Translations under genes and position numbers: made by a program
Source: Rhabditophanes sp. KR3021
Taxonomy: Eukaryota; Nematoda; Chromadorea; Rhabditida; Alloionematidae
Reading direction: 5' to 3'
Length of the DNA stretch: 64,000 nt
Assembly: GCA_963281155.1 (NCBI GenBank)
Contig: CAUJLY010000006.1
Location: 682,001-746,000, forward strand
Shown: in pieces, positions 22,474 to 34,493 of the stretch
Layout of the letters: each line of letters opens with the position of its first letter
How positions within the stretch are numbered: position 1 is the stretch's first letter
Notes under the pieces: generated by a model
Told to the model about the DNA's origin: nothing
Seen by the model: the letters and a program-made list of their open reading frames with translations, nothing else
The model's database searches: none

Positions 22474-23506
22474 ATGTTTGGTGATGAAGATTGGTATCAT
22501 GCCTGCTTTCGGTATTTCTGTTATTTAGCATTTGTAGAAAATATTTTAGCCTTTTTCATAATTTTGTTTAAATCTGCAAAAGCAGATGATTGTACAAAAA
22601 CTATTATGTTTGGCAGATTATCGGATGCTTTTATAATGTTTTGTTTTAATCCCATGCTTGATCAGCATTTTCTTGACTTTACATTTGGAATAAATGTTCA
22701 AGGTTTTGCACACAAATTAGGAAGTGTACATTTATCAATGGTTTTTATTGTTCTTGAACTAATCAGTATTTCCTATACAACCATAGCTATTGAAATTCCA
22801 TTTTTTGTAAGATATAATATTTTGTGTGCAAAGCGGTCTTCTTATTATTTGACTCTATTTGAAAAAATATTATTTTCTATAACAAATATTGCTTATCCAA
22901 TTATCATGCTAATATTCATTCCTACTTTGATTGATGCATCTAATAAAGCGGTCTTTGAATATGCAAACGTATGTTTCTTTTGATTGCACATAATAAGAAT
23001 CTTTTTAGAACACACATTTTTTGGACGACTATTTAAACCCAAATTATTCAATATTAATTTTCAGAGTTAGTGCAACTCCATACTTTCTTTTGGTTTTCAT
23101 CAGTGTAACTTTCGTATTAATAATTCTACCCGTCTATACATTTATCTTTAAATTCATCCCATTAAAAAAAGAACTTCATAAATGTACAATTAAAGCACGT
23201 ATAAAAACAGTCAGATATCTCAAAATAGCAATATTTAAACTTGAACTAACTATGATTCCTACTATCTTTATTGCAATCGTTCCATTTTTTTCATTTGTAT
23301 GTCTAATGCTTTTTATGCCAATAGATTTTCCTAAAGTTTATATTCATTGGTTTAGTACAGTAACGGAAATGTTACTTGTTTTTTATTTTATGATTACACC
23401 TATAATTGCAATTTATTCTGTATATGAGTTTCAATTTATTAAAAAGAAGAAAAGAAGTGTTCAAGTTCAACCACCTAGTATTTTAAACAGAATTCGATTA
23501 AATTAG
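22474..23506 (+). CDS. 7TM chemoreceptor, tandem copy A
   Basis: Start at the first ATG in frame (22474, MFGDEDWYH). Exons 22474-22968 and 23009-23506 (40-bp intron, phase 0) give 330 residues. Motifs are CFRYFCYLAFVENILAFF in TM1, FFVRYNILCAKRS after TM3 and FEKILFSITNIAYPIIM in TM4. TM7 is YFMITPIIAIYSVYE, with the TP/NP helix end. The RYN-x-x-C motif also occurs in the receptors at 23641, 35010 and, as RHNIFC or RFNLLC, at 56946 and 25223. These form one subfamily with the same intron position. The next gene is a tandem duplicate. Confidence 0.88.
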
Positions 23507-23640
23507 ACTAAATAATTGTTTAAAATATTATTATATTAATGATTCTTGTATTTGTATTTAATACAATTTTTGTAGTAATAAAAACGTCCGACTTTCTTAT
23601 GTTTTTAAGTCAAAAACATGTTGTGTCTTAATTGAGTAAG

Positions 23641-24930
23641 ATGGCAACAAAAATAATTTCAAAAATTACATTATTCTTTAAAATGTTTGGTGATGAAGAT
23701 TGGTATCATGTCTGCTTTCGGTATTTCTGTTATTTAGCATTTGTAGAAAATATTTTAGCTTTTTTCATAATTTTGTTTAAATCTACAAGAGTAGATGATT
23801 GTACAAAAGCTATTGTGTTTGGTAGATTACCGGATGCTTTTATAATGTTTTGCTTTAATCCTATGCTTGACCAACATTTTCTTGATTTTACATTTGGCGT
23901 TAGTGCAAAGGGATGGGCACATATAATTGGAGGTGATATTTTATCAATGATATTTATAGTATTGGAGCTAGTCTTTATTTCTTACATATGTCTATGTATA
24001 GCAATGACATGTTTTATTAGATACAATGTATTTTGTATTAAAAGACATCCATTTTACTTTAATTTGTTTGAAAAAGTATTACTTTTTATTGCTGGTGCTC
24101 TACATCCCATTTCTTTGCTTAGTGCTATACCTAGTTTGTATAAAGAATCTAAGGCGGCTACTTCTATATTTTTAAATGTAAATTTATTACTACAAAAGTA
24201 TTTATAACATTTGTTTCAAATGAAAGTACCCTTCATACAGAGTCCTAAAGCGCCTCTCTTGATTTTAATTGGTAAATAATGTACCAGCAAACTAAGGATA
24301 GTTTTTAAAATTTAGGTTTTAAGCTATACTTTTGTATGACACGTTTCTCTTGTTGTAATAAAGTAACATCCGTTTGTATCTTGTAATCGTTTCTCTAAGA
24401 CTACGGAGTGAAGGCACTGGTATAATCCATATTATATTTTACTTTCAGACAATTCATTGTTAGACGATTTTTCTCAATCAAAATATTCGCTATTAATTTT
24501 TCAAGTAAATATTAACATATTTATTAGTGAAATGTTTGTAGTGCTAGTTCTTCCTGTGTATGCATTTGTCTTTAAACTTATGCCATTAAGAAGAGAACTA
24601 CAAAATTGTATTAAGGAAGCAAAATCAAAAACAATTGAAAATCTTCGGAGAGCAGTATTTAAACTTGAACTTATAATTGTTGGATCATTTTTAGTTGTGT
24701 TTCCATATGGCACATGGGCACTAATGATGCTTTATTTACCTAATTTACTTCCACCAGCATATAGAGATTGGTATAAAAAAATTATAGAATTTGTATTAGT
24801 CATATATTTCTTGACTACCCCAATTATTGCCTTATATTCTGGTTATGATTTAAGATTCTTTAAAAGAAGTAAAAAAATTAGTCATGTTTTACCTCACACA
24901 AATGATAATAATATATCTAAAAAAATATAG
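23641..24930 (+). CDS. 7TM chemoreceptor, tandem copy B, splice frame uncertain
   Basis: Paralog of the preceding gene: MFGDEDWYHVCFRYFCYLAF is nearly identical. Either ATG 23641 or 23683 may start it; the second matches copy A. The first coding part ends near 24181 (SIFLN before GTAAAT). The second begins after TTTCAG at 24446 (SLLDDFSQSKYSLLIFQ), giving a 265-bp intron against 40 bp in copy A. The two parts are out of phase by one base. The gene may be a young pseudogene, or have a small error or an unusual splice. TM7 is LTTPIIALYSGYD. Confidence 0.65.
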
Positions 24931-25222
24931 CAAATAATAATATTTAATATATAGAAATATAGCTGTAGTCCAATTTTTTTATTGTCAACATGTTATTAAA
25001 AAAATTGTAATTAACTGTTCTGCTGAGTGAACATTCAATAAACATTATTAAATTGCTTCTTATATTTTTAAAGAGTTATTTTCAATAAAATCAATTTCAA
25101 ATCTCCGTAAAATAAATATTTTGCTTCACCTGGTTCCTTATGTTTTAAAACACTTTTTTAGATGTCATAAATAATTTATTCTTAGCATATGTTTTAATGA
25201 CATGTACCAAATGAACCACTTT

Positions 25223-26233
25223 TTACTTGACAGTATTACTTTTTCTCATACTATTGTAATAAACAATTATACATAAATTACTTACCAATGTAATAGATAT
25301 TAAACATAATAAATAATAGTTTGATGTATGGTAGAACAATTTCACTAACGATTCATTACTTCTCAAAAAAAGTGACAAAGCAATAAAGATTGAAGAAATA
25401 AATACAAGTAGTAGAGTGAATAAAAAGATATAAAAATAATATTTTAAAATTCTATTGTAGGTTGTGCTACTATTGCTTTGTTTACTTTTCAAAATTAATT
25501 CTTTAAAAGTTTGAGCCATTAATTTATAGTGCACTAAATAAAGAATAAAAAGAACAACAACAAATCCTCCATACATAACTACCATTATAGTTAAAAATAT
25601 ATTTTTTGAACTTCCATATACAACATAAATACTTTCAAGCTTGATAACATCAAATATTTCAGGTATTCCCGCATCAATTAATAGTTTTCTAGTTTCACTT
25701 GAATCAATTTTTGATAATGAAAGCAAAACACCAACAATCGTAAGTCCAATAGGAAAACCTACATAACCTAGAAGATGACCTTTTGTAACACTAAAAAAAG
25801 ATTTTTTTCTGCATAACAAATTAAATCGACCTAATAAATCCAAGAATACGAATAAAATTTGAATTCCAAAAAGTGCTATAGTCGAAATCTAATGAAGAAG
25901 AATATTAATGTGTTTTAGTATTATACTTACAAATCCAATATTACATGCATCTTCACCACCATGCTTAATCAATCCTTGGCAAATAACACCAGTTATAGGC
26001 ACAATCAATCTGAGTCTTATCACAATGGAAATAATAACACACGCAACAACTGAATAGGCTCTTGAAATCACTAAAAATTTAACATAAACCAAAGATCTTT
26101 CTCTTTTCAATTTTAACAAGTATAGGATTGTTAAAAGACTTGAAATCATAGATAAAATTGATGAAACATCCGTTGCAAATACAACTGGATCATCATGACA
26201 TTCTAGATAATTTTGTAGAAAAAGGCAAAACAT
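25223..26233 (-). CDS. 7TM serpentine chemoreceptor
   Basis: Exons 25931-26233 and 25223-25888 join in phase 0 over a 42-bp intron; 322 residues. The join completes TM3 (GFISTIALFGIQILFVFLDL) followed by LGRFNLLCRKKSFF, the same post-TM3 motif as the tandem pair at 22.5-24.9 kb. TM5 is NIFLTIMVVMYGGFVVVLFILY. TM6 and TM7 are clear; TM7 lacks the usual Pro. Orientation is opposite to the tandem pair. Confidence 0.82.
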
Positions 26234-27393
26234 TTTAAGATTGATTTATAATAGTTTGATAAAATGCTTAAATAACTGATAAAATTATTATTTCACTTCT
26301 CGTTATTTATTAACAGCTTGACATTTGAATCATTTTTATGTTTACATATTTTAAATTAAGTTATTTATGAAGCTTACAACAGATATGAATAACTTCATTC
26401 GAGTACAACCTGCGAATAGTAATTAAAACTGTCTTAGTTTATATCAATACTGGAATGTAAATAAAATTTACGACAAAAAACAAGTAAAGTCTAATTAGGT
26501 TTTATTAAACTAAATAATATTAAATATTTACAAATTAATTAAGAAATGATCATATGTAAAATATCTTTAAAAGTATATCAATTAGGCGATTTATTAATGT
26601 GACAAATATTAGCTTTAATTACATAAATACTTAGTATGTAAATATATTCAATTCAAAAAATATTTAGTGGTAAATTCCACTAATAAAAATACTATCTTTC
26701 ATAGCGACTACAAAATACAAAAATGGACAGTCTATATTGATATTCATTTGTTCATTTACACTTCTAGCAACACGCTTATTTGACATATGAGCTCCGAATG
26801 AATCATATAATTTAGACGTGGGCAATTTTCAAAATAAAATTGGTTAAACAATTAATCGGTTAAATTAATACTTATTCGCAACGAAGTATTTTTATGTCAT
26901 TATTTGGCTCTAAAAAATGTTTTGAAGAAGTTTGCGTTAAAAATAAAAGAAATTTTGCACAAAAATATAATTAAAGTCAAAAGGAAAACATAATATAAAA
27001 TTATTAAATAATTACTACTTAGTGCTATAATAATTGGCACCTTTAATTTTTCTCCGTGTTGTGTCAATTCGCAACGTCATTTTTTAGGTCGTTGCAAATC
27101 AGTGTAACTTCCAAAAAAGATAATAAACACGGTTCTATGAATTAAATTAAGTATTAGAACAAATGAACTTTTGAAAAATACTTGCAGGTGTTAAGCACAC
27201 TCAAATAACTATTTTAATTTTTAAAATATGTTCTAAACAGTTAATAATTTAATAAAAACATGATTAATAATTTTTTATTCACAAATCAGCATTGTATAAA
27301 ATCCGAGTTTAGTACAGCATTTTATATAATGACATATTATTTATTTTGTAATATTAATGAACTTAATTTATTATTTGAAATAATTTAAGTATG
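26234..27393. other. Intergenic with a possible short inverted-repeat element
   Basis: AT-rich. ATTCGCAACGA at 26874 and its near-complement TCGTTGCAAAT ending 27099 bound about 226 bp, a possible MITE. A 7-bp perfect hairpin (TTAGTGG/CCACTAA) lies at 26664-26683. No gene seen. Confidence 0.35.
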
Positions 27394-28414
27394 TTACATA
27401 ATTGTTCGTTGATTAACAGGAACACTTATTGTTCTTTGGTTAACAGAAACACTTATTGTTTGTTGATTAACAGAAACAACTTTTGTTATTTCTTGTCCAA
27501 AACCAATAAAACCTAAAAATTGTGTTCTAATATCTTTAGAAAGTAGTAGCATTGTATAGGGAGCATTAAAAACTAAAATAGTTTCAGTTAACAAATACAT
27601 TTCTAATAAAGCTTTCAGAACATTATCCAACATATACTTCGTAGCAAGCAAGCACCCAACTTCATTTACAACAGTAAATATCAATGCAATGAAATTAATG
27701 ATTGAAAATTTGACTAAAATAAATTCGGATTTTGAAACCTTACCAATTGAAAGTTTTTTAATTTTTCTTATCAAAAGGACATTTAATGCAAATATTATTA
27801 TGAGACAAATAATATGAACTATTGCTAATGTATAAAATATAGATAGATACATATTTACGTTTTCTTCGTTTAAAGATAAATTATCAGTAGATGTGTCTGG
27901 TTCAGTGGTGTGTAAAAACATCCCAATAAATATAGAATATGGTGTAATTAGTAGAAATGGCCATATCATAAACATTACCAATTTCCATCCTCTCCATAAG
28001 CTTAAATATAAGGTCGGCCAAAAAATTAAAGAGAAGCGATTAAATGTTATATTTAAGACAAAGCAGGCCATTAAAAGTTCCAATGCTATCCATGCAGCTC
28101 TTGTTAATTCAATCGCTCGTTGTGATGTCCACAATTCTGCATAAAAATCATTAAATACTTCCATTTTAGGAAATCTGAAGGAAAAATATTCTTCAAACAT
28201 AAATAGAAGCTCAAAAAATCCATTAAAAGTAAACATAATGAAAAATTGTTTTGAAATGTTTGAATTTTTGTTTAATAGCGTTTTGATAATAAATATTAAA
28301 AGTAAAATATATAAGATTAATGAGATCAAATCTATTCCACAAAGAAATATGTAATAAATTGTTGAAACTGTAATAATTAATTTTAATATTTAAGAGCATT
28401 AACTAACCTTTCAT
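27394..28414 (-). CDS. Srg-type 7TM chemoreceptor with 7-nt first exon
   Basis: Exon 1 is only 28408-28414 (ATG AAA G). A 40-bp intron starting GTTAGTTAA leads to exon 27394-28367. The product is 326 residues, in frame. TM1 begins STIYYIFLCGIDLISLI. The region after TM3 reads NRFSLIFWPTLYLSLWRGWK, close to the NR-(x)-P motif of the Srg family. TM7 is ILVFNAPYTMLLLSKDIR. The tail carries three copies of a VNQ(Q/R)TI(S/M) unit. The paralog at 58919-59882 has the same micro-exon and similar intron start. Confidence 0.82.
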
Positions 28415-28590
28415 TATTGTTTAAAATCTTATTTTTTACTAATATGTCAAAGCCAAAAAACTAATGATTTATAAAAACAAGTTTTTCAGATGTTTTTTGA
28501 AGACAATACAATAAATGTATGCTCTCATTCATCAGTAAACTTGCCAGACAGTGAATAATTTAAAAATAAACTTATTACTAAAAACAAAAA

Positions 28591-29942
28591 TCACCGCTCC
28601 ATAAAATTGAAGTTTTAATTCAAGATCCTCGTATTTTTGTTGATTCACCATTTCCAATTAAAGTTATTTCACGAATTTTTAATAATGTCACAGGGGTTGG
28701 GGATAGTAAAATGATTCCAACTATTGATGGTCCATACCACCCAAACTGGAATTATTTAGTTCATTTACATAAAGCTAATCCTGATGCTTCTCAAATAATT
28801 CATATTTTTGGTGATGACGAATTTGACACAAATGTTACTGTTACTCATTATGTTGATGATAAATTTCTTAATACCTATACCTTACAAGTAAAAAGTGAGG
28901 TAGGAAGTTACCAAAATGTCATTCTTTTTCCTTCTGATACTAGAATCCATTCAGAACATCCTGTTTATGTGGTTGGAGGTGTTGCTAGTGTTTTCTTGTC
29001 CCTTTCAAATATAAACAGTCAACCTACCCATAATATTTTGGATGATTATGCAATGATGCATTTTTTCCACTACCATACTACAATTGTTTAATTGGTTTAG
29101 ATGGTACAGGAGATGAACGTATGGTTGTTTCTGAATTTACTCAAGCAATGTACATTTCACCGCCTCGTTCAAATGGTTGTGAAAATAAATTATCAATTAA
29201 TCTTTATGGTACAACTACATCACGTCAACCTAAAAGCACAACTTTAAGAGAATATGTTTCTTATCCTTTAAGTTTATCTATATGTCAATTAGAGCAACTT
29301 CTACTCACTATACCTATACTCCAATAACTCGATTTGGAGGCATTCGAGGTACCGTTGCTTCTGATATTTGGCAATTTGAAAATGCATTTATTCACTACAT
29401 TCCCAATACTTCTCAATTTATTAAAGGTGATATTAGATTTGTCACCTACTCACCAAACTCAAATGTTGACATTTGTGCTGATTCAGATGTAGCAAACGCA
29501 GCTACACGTCTTGACTATAGAAACTTTGACTGATCTCAAATGGGAGCTCAATATAGCATTGACTATTTTGGACCAGGAAAATATGAGTGTTTTGTCCTTA
29601 AGGTTCAATATCCTGGTTTACATACATTAAGTGTAAATAAGAGTGTTTCATATATAGCTTACATTGTTGGATACAATAAAGATGGTAAAAGTGGAGGTTA
29701 TGGATATAATAAGAATAGTGATAGATATTTATATAAAATAACTTTATTTTTGTATTTGAGTCGGGGAAAAAAGTGGGTAAGTGGGACTGGAGAATATAAT
29801 TCCACTAATCTGCCTGAGATATCAGACAAATAGTTTGGGAGAAGATAAAAGTATTGTGTATATTCAAGGTGCTAGTAAATGTTATGGATCTATTTTACTA
29901 ATAGTATTTTGTGGTTTTCTATTTTTTAAATTTCAAAATTAA
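28591..29942 (+). pseudogene. IgGFc-binding-type gene copy 1 of tandem cluster, broken
   Basis: Homologous to the next copy but lacking the signal-peptide exon. Readable parts are VLIQDPRIFVDSPFPIKVIS, KANPDASQIIHIFG, DDYAMMHFF, MVVSEFTQAMYISPPRSNGC, RFVTYSPNSNVDICAD and YFGPGKYECFVLKVQYPGL. Breaks are a one-base deletion at the T6 run 29061-29066, a second shift near 29280, and a stop codon (TGA) near 29531. A foreign segment at 29771-29825 interrupts the tail. A hydrophobic C-terminus (YGSILLIVFCGFLFFKF) is still visible in another frame. It is a pseudogene on present evidence. Confidence 0.75.
29771..29825 (+). repeat. Dispersed repeat R2, copy 1
   Basis: GGGTAA followed about 20 bp later by CTAATCTGCCTGAGATATCAG-like sequence matches 41111-41150 (CTAATCTATCTGAGATATCA). 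It interrupts the end of the IgGFc pseudogene and may be a mobile-element fragment. Confidence 0.4.
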
Positions 29943-30243
29943 TGTAATGTGAATGAAAGATTTAAAGCTTCATATTTATATTCATTTTTTATTTTATTTT
30001 ATTAATCGCATCATCTATACGCAATAGTTATGAGTCAATCGTTCTTGTTGAAGATGATAAGATAAATTTAATGGTATGTTTGCTAATATTATATCATCTT
30101 TGACGAAAAAGACACAAATAAAGAGTAAGTAATATATACTTATCTAAGATTTGTTTGATGACTGATAAAATGTTACGTGCTATACAAGACTTTATTTAAA
30201 GATTTAAAAGTTCATTTTGAGTTTTACAGTCAAATTTTTAAAA

Positions 30244-31878
30244 ATGAAACTTTTGCTGTTAGTTTTATCATTTTTATTGACTTTGAATTATATTAAAGCA
30301 ACCCAAGACACAGATGGAGTTTATTTTGTTACATCTTTTCCCTGGTACAATGAACCTAATCCAGACAATATTGGAATTACCTTGAATTTTTTTAATACAG
30401 CAGGCATTAAAAATGGTGTTACTATTAGTTATTGGCTGGAAAATCTAAGTATTCAAAAAAATTACAGTTTAACTATAGATCCAAACAGTGCTATAAATGT
30501 AAGTGGCATTTTAATTAATAGATAACATTACCTTTTATAGACTAATTTACTTTTCCGTAATGTTGTCAAAAATTATCTTGATTTGAGTAGTCAAAATACA
30601 ATGATTTCTGATCCACGTATCATTATTACGTCTCAATATCCAATGAAAGTTATTTCAAGAATTTATAATAAAGTTACTGGTCTTGGAGATGCTGAAATGA
30701 TTCCATCTTCTAATATTGCTCATACTAGTTAGTTGGTTCAACTACCAACTGCTAATCCAGGAGCTAATCAAATTATTCACATATACGGATCAGACGACAC
30801 TGACAGGTCAGTTAATTACCAAAATGACGGCGCAGCTACCGTATACCACGACATTAATGGCATTTTTTATAAAAAATATGATTTAACAATAAAGAGGCAA
30901 CTTGGAGCTTCTCAAAACATAATTATAAATCCATCAGATTCTCGTGAGCATTCCTTTTCAATTTATTCAAACCAAAAAATTTATGTAGTTGGAGGTGTCG
31001 GTCGCGTCAACTTAATAGCAACAGGTACTACACCAGGGGCTGGAACAATCAACAGCATAACAGATTATGCAATGATGCACTTTTATCCATTACATTATTT
31101 TGACTGTACCTATGCATTTTTCCTTGGAAAAGAGGACCGTCGTATGTTGACTTCAGATTACACTAAATCCGTTTACATTACTCCACCCCGCTCCAATGGC
31201 TGTGAAAATTACCTACCAATTTCTCTTTACAATCAACTAACCCCGACCACGCCAATTAGTATGACATTAACAAATTTTGTTGCTTCAACTTTAACTATGA
31301 AACCATATAGTCAAAATGGTGCTAGTTCACAATTAACTTATGTGCCATGGATTAGATTTGGTGGTAGTAGAGGCACATCACTGGCAACTCAAACACAATT
31401 ATTTACCTCTTTCTTACATTATGTTCCTGAAACGTCTCAATGGGTGAGTGGAAATACGAATTTTGTTACTTTTTCACCAAATTCATTTGTTGAAGTTTAT
31501 GCAGATTCAACCATTACTGCCCAATCTTTTACTCTTGATGGGATCTTTGTCGATGGAACTCAAATTAAATCATCCTCAAATATAGCCTTTTTTGGGGGAA
31601 AATACAACGTCTTTACAATCAATGTAAAAAATGCTGGTTTCCATGTACTTCAAGTAAAACAAACAGGCACGTATGTAGTATATGTTATTGGTGATAATGT
31701 TCAAGGATTAAGTGGTTCATATGGTTATGTTGCTGGTTATAATATTAATACATTAAAAAAATATCCTAGTGTTAGTGGTACTATTTCACCTCCTGTTTCT
31801 ACTACTAAAAGTGGTAGTGTTTGTGAAAAGTCATTTTTGATTTTGTTTTTGGGTTTTATTTTTGTTAGATTAATTTAA
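30244..31878 (+). pseudogene. IgGFc-binding-type gene copy 2, one in-frame stop
   Basis: Exons 30244-30498 and 30541-31878 (42-bp intron) form an otherwise perfect 530-codon frame. Signal peptide: LLLLVLSFLLTLNYIKA. Typical segments are DPRIIITSQYPMKVISRIYN, NQIIHIYGSDD, DYAMMHFYPLHYFDC, SVYITPPRSNGC, FLHYVPETSQWVSG and FGGKYNVFTINV. The end is hydrophobic (EKSFLILFLGFIFVRLI), suggesting a GPI-type tail. A TAG at 30730-30732 stands where the sister copies have Tyr (NYLV). This could be a null allele, a sequence error or readthrough. Only one base differs from a working gene. Confidence 0.75.
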
Positions 31879-32131
31879 TTGAAATAATAAAATGGTTTTT
31901 ATTTAATCATTTAAAATATTTTCATGACATGCATCATTATTCATTTTATAAGAATGCTTGATAATTGATGAATCATTGATAAAATATAGTTAAATAAACA
32001 CAAAATATATGTTTAATCAAATAAAATGAACTTAATGTGTCTTTAAAAATGATCTCGCTTCAACAGAAAAGTAACACATAAAAGAAAAGTCTTATCAATA
32101 AATGTGTATAATCAGTGATAAAGTTGTAAAT

Positions 32132-32140
32132 TATATAAAA
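32132..32140 (+). promoter_or_regulatory. TATA box of IgGFc copy 3
   Basis: TATATAAAA, 50 bp before the ATG at 32190. A GATA-like site (GTGATAAAG) lies just upstream. Confidence 0.45.
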
Positions 32141-32189
32141 CGACTCACTATCCTGAATAAAGTTCATTTGTGATTTTTGATTTATTTGT

Positions 32190-33584
32190 ATGATGAAGTT
32201 TTTAATAATATTAATATTTGTATTGACATTAAATTATATTAAAGCAACCCAAGACTCAGATGGAGTTTATTTTGTTACCTCATTTCCATGGTATATAAAC
32301 CTAATCCTGAAAATATGCAAATTAGTTTGTCTTTTTTTAATAATGTAAATATAAAAAATGAAATTGCTATTACTTATTTTTCGCAATCTAAACATAAGTT
32401 GATGAATGAATATTTTACTTTAGATCCAAATAGTCAGGTCGATGTAAGTTTATGATATTTATATGTAGATTCAACTTCTTTTTTAGTATCCTTTAAAGTA
32501 TGGTGATGTAGTTAATGACAAAATAGATATTACCGCAAAAGTTGTACAAATTCCTGACCCGCGTATCTTTATTACATCAACATATTCAATTAAATTAATT
32601 TCACGAATTTACAATACAGCCACCGGCATTGGAGACTCAGAAATGGTGCCAAGTACAGCAGTTGTTGATAGAAATTATCTTGTAGCATTACCAAAAGCCA
32701 ATTCCAATGCAGGTCAAATTATTCATATCTTAAATACAGGAGAAAACAATACAAATGTAAAGATTAATCATTACATTGATGGTACGTATGCAGACAGTTA
32801 CCAATTATCACCACAAAAAGTTCCTGGGCAGTTGCAAAGTGCCATAGTTATTATTGCAGACTATCTCCGCCACGACATATCCATCTTTGCTGATAGTGAC
32901 ATTTTTGTCGTTGGAGCCGTAGTTGTGCTGATTCATTGGAATTGGTGATAGCAAATGTGACCATGCGATGATGCATTTTTATCCATTACCTAATTTCGAC
33001 TGCAAAAAGGCTTTTGTGGGGTTAGGGGATCAACGTGTCATTACATCTGAATTTACCAAACAAATCTTTGTTGCAGCTCCTCCTGCTGTCTGTAGAAATA
33101 GGATACCAATTTATGGGTATGATGAAAAATCTGATCATATTTCTCATACAGTGTATTTGGATCCATTAACCAGTTTGCCGGCTACTTTAACAGCTAATGG
33201 ACAGGAAGCTACTGCTTCTCATTACACTAATGTCCCCTGGAGTCGTTTTGGTGGTGTAAGGAGTGATGCAAAAAAGATCAATTAATATCAGCATTTATGC
33301 ATTATGTTCCTGAATATTCACAATATATTAGTGGCCATATTAAATTTGTAACATTTTCACCAAATTCAATCCTTGAACTTTATGTTAATCAAAAACTAAA
33401 ACAAACTATGCCATTTTATTTGGATGGAAACTATATTGGTGATAAAATTACACCAGAAGGCATTGAATTTTTTGCAAACAAACGTACTCGTTTCACAATT
33501 TACATTTTAATTCAAGGTTACCATACCCTTAGTGTTGTTGAATCTTTTCTAATAATTATGATTGCTTTTATTTTTGCGATGTAA
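32190..33584 (+). pseudogene. IgGFc-binding-type gene copy 3, several frameshifts
   Basis: Starts MMKFLIILIFVLTLNYIKA, almost the signal peptide of copy 2. The intron 32444-32486 is kept. Conserved pieces are IPDPRIFITSTYSIKLISRI, RNYLVALPKANSNAGQIIHI, FTKQIFVAAPPAVC and MHYVPEYSQYISGHIKFVTF. The frame breaks near 32295 (one base short), near 32930, and at the A6 run 33270-33275 (one base short). The C-terminus ends early after LSVVESF. It is a pseudogene or a badly resolved copy. Confidence 0.72.
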
Positions 33585-33901
33585 TTTAGTAGTTTGAATA
33601 ATGTTAAATAATACTATTAAAATAAAGAACACTGTTAATCATTTTATATTTGATTATAATTTGCCACAAGTGTGATTATTGGTGTTCTCATTTGCTTCTA
33701 TTGTTTATTTGAAAGTTTAGTCTTTATATCACATTTCCGACTTTTGTTTATATTTAGAATGTTATGCCCATATCAGATTTGCACTTTTTCCAAAAAAGTA
33801 ATTTATATACAAACTATTTTTTACTTGTATAAAATGAAACTTTTCACTTCAAATTATTACATTTTTTAAAAGTTTCATTGCTTAGTAAAATCTACTTAGC
33901 T
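33585..33901. other. Intergenic, no gene seen
   Basis: AT-rich spacer after the IgGFc cluster; AATAAA-like poly(A) signals around 33620. Confidence 0.5.
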
Positions 33902-34493
33902 ATGAATAAACCAATGAACAATTTCAAGTGCTGCGAATATATTAAAATGCCTGTTCTATTTTCGGATGCCGAATATGCTCAAAAGGCTAAAACTGCAGTT
34001 TGGGTTTCATTAGTAGTTTCTATCTTGTCGTATTTGTATATGGTTACTGGATCATGCCAACGTACATACAGAGATACATGTGAACCTTACGATACTTCTT
34101 CATCACTTATTTTGGGAATAAATGTTTTTATTATTGTAGTAATTCCAATTAATTTTGGTGGATACAACAAACCATCACTAGGCCGTTACAGAGGATTTAT
34201 CATCACTGCTGTCCTTCTATTTTTTCCTGTTTCTGTGTCTTTATATGAAGAATGTATGTTTATCAAATTTACTTGATAAATTAATTAATATTTTATTTGT
34301 AGGCGCTTACCGTTTTATATATAAAAGTGAATTTTTTTCTTACTCTAGAATAATTCAAATGGCGTTGCATTGTTTAAGTTTGGGTTTATATATATGGCTT
34401 ATGATTCGGGCTTATGCTGCTATAAAAAAGTTTAAGAAAAACAGTCCAAAAGTTAACAACCAATTGCTAGACATAAATGTTCTGTTGACCTAA
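33902..34493 (+). CDS. Four-helix membrane protein, unknown function
   Basis: Exons 33902-34253 and 34303-34493 join over a 49-bp intron (phase 1) to 180 residues. It starts with a short cytoplasmic NFKCCEYIKM. Four hydrophobic helices follow (VWVSLVVSILSYLYMVTG, LILGINVFIIVVIPINF, GFIITAVLLFFPVSVSL, IIQMALHCLSLGLYIWLMI). The loop between the first two carries CQRTYRDTCEPYD. The tail is basic. The layout recalls small tetraspan proteins of nematodes, but I cannot name the family. Confidence 0.65.
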
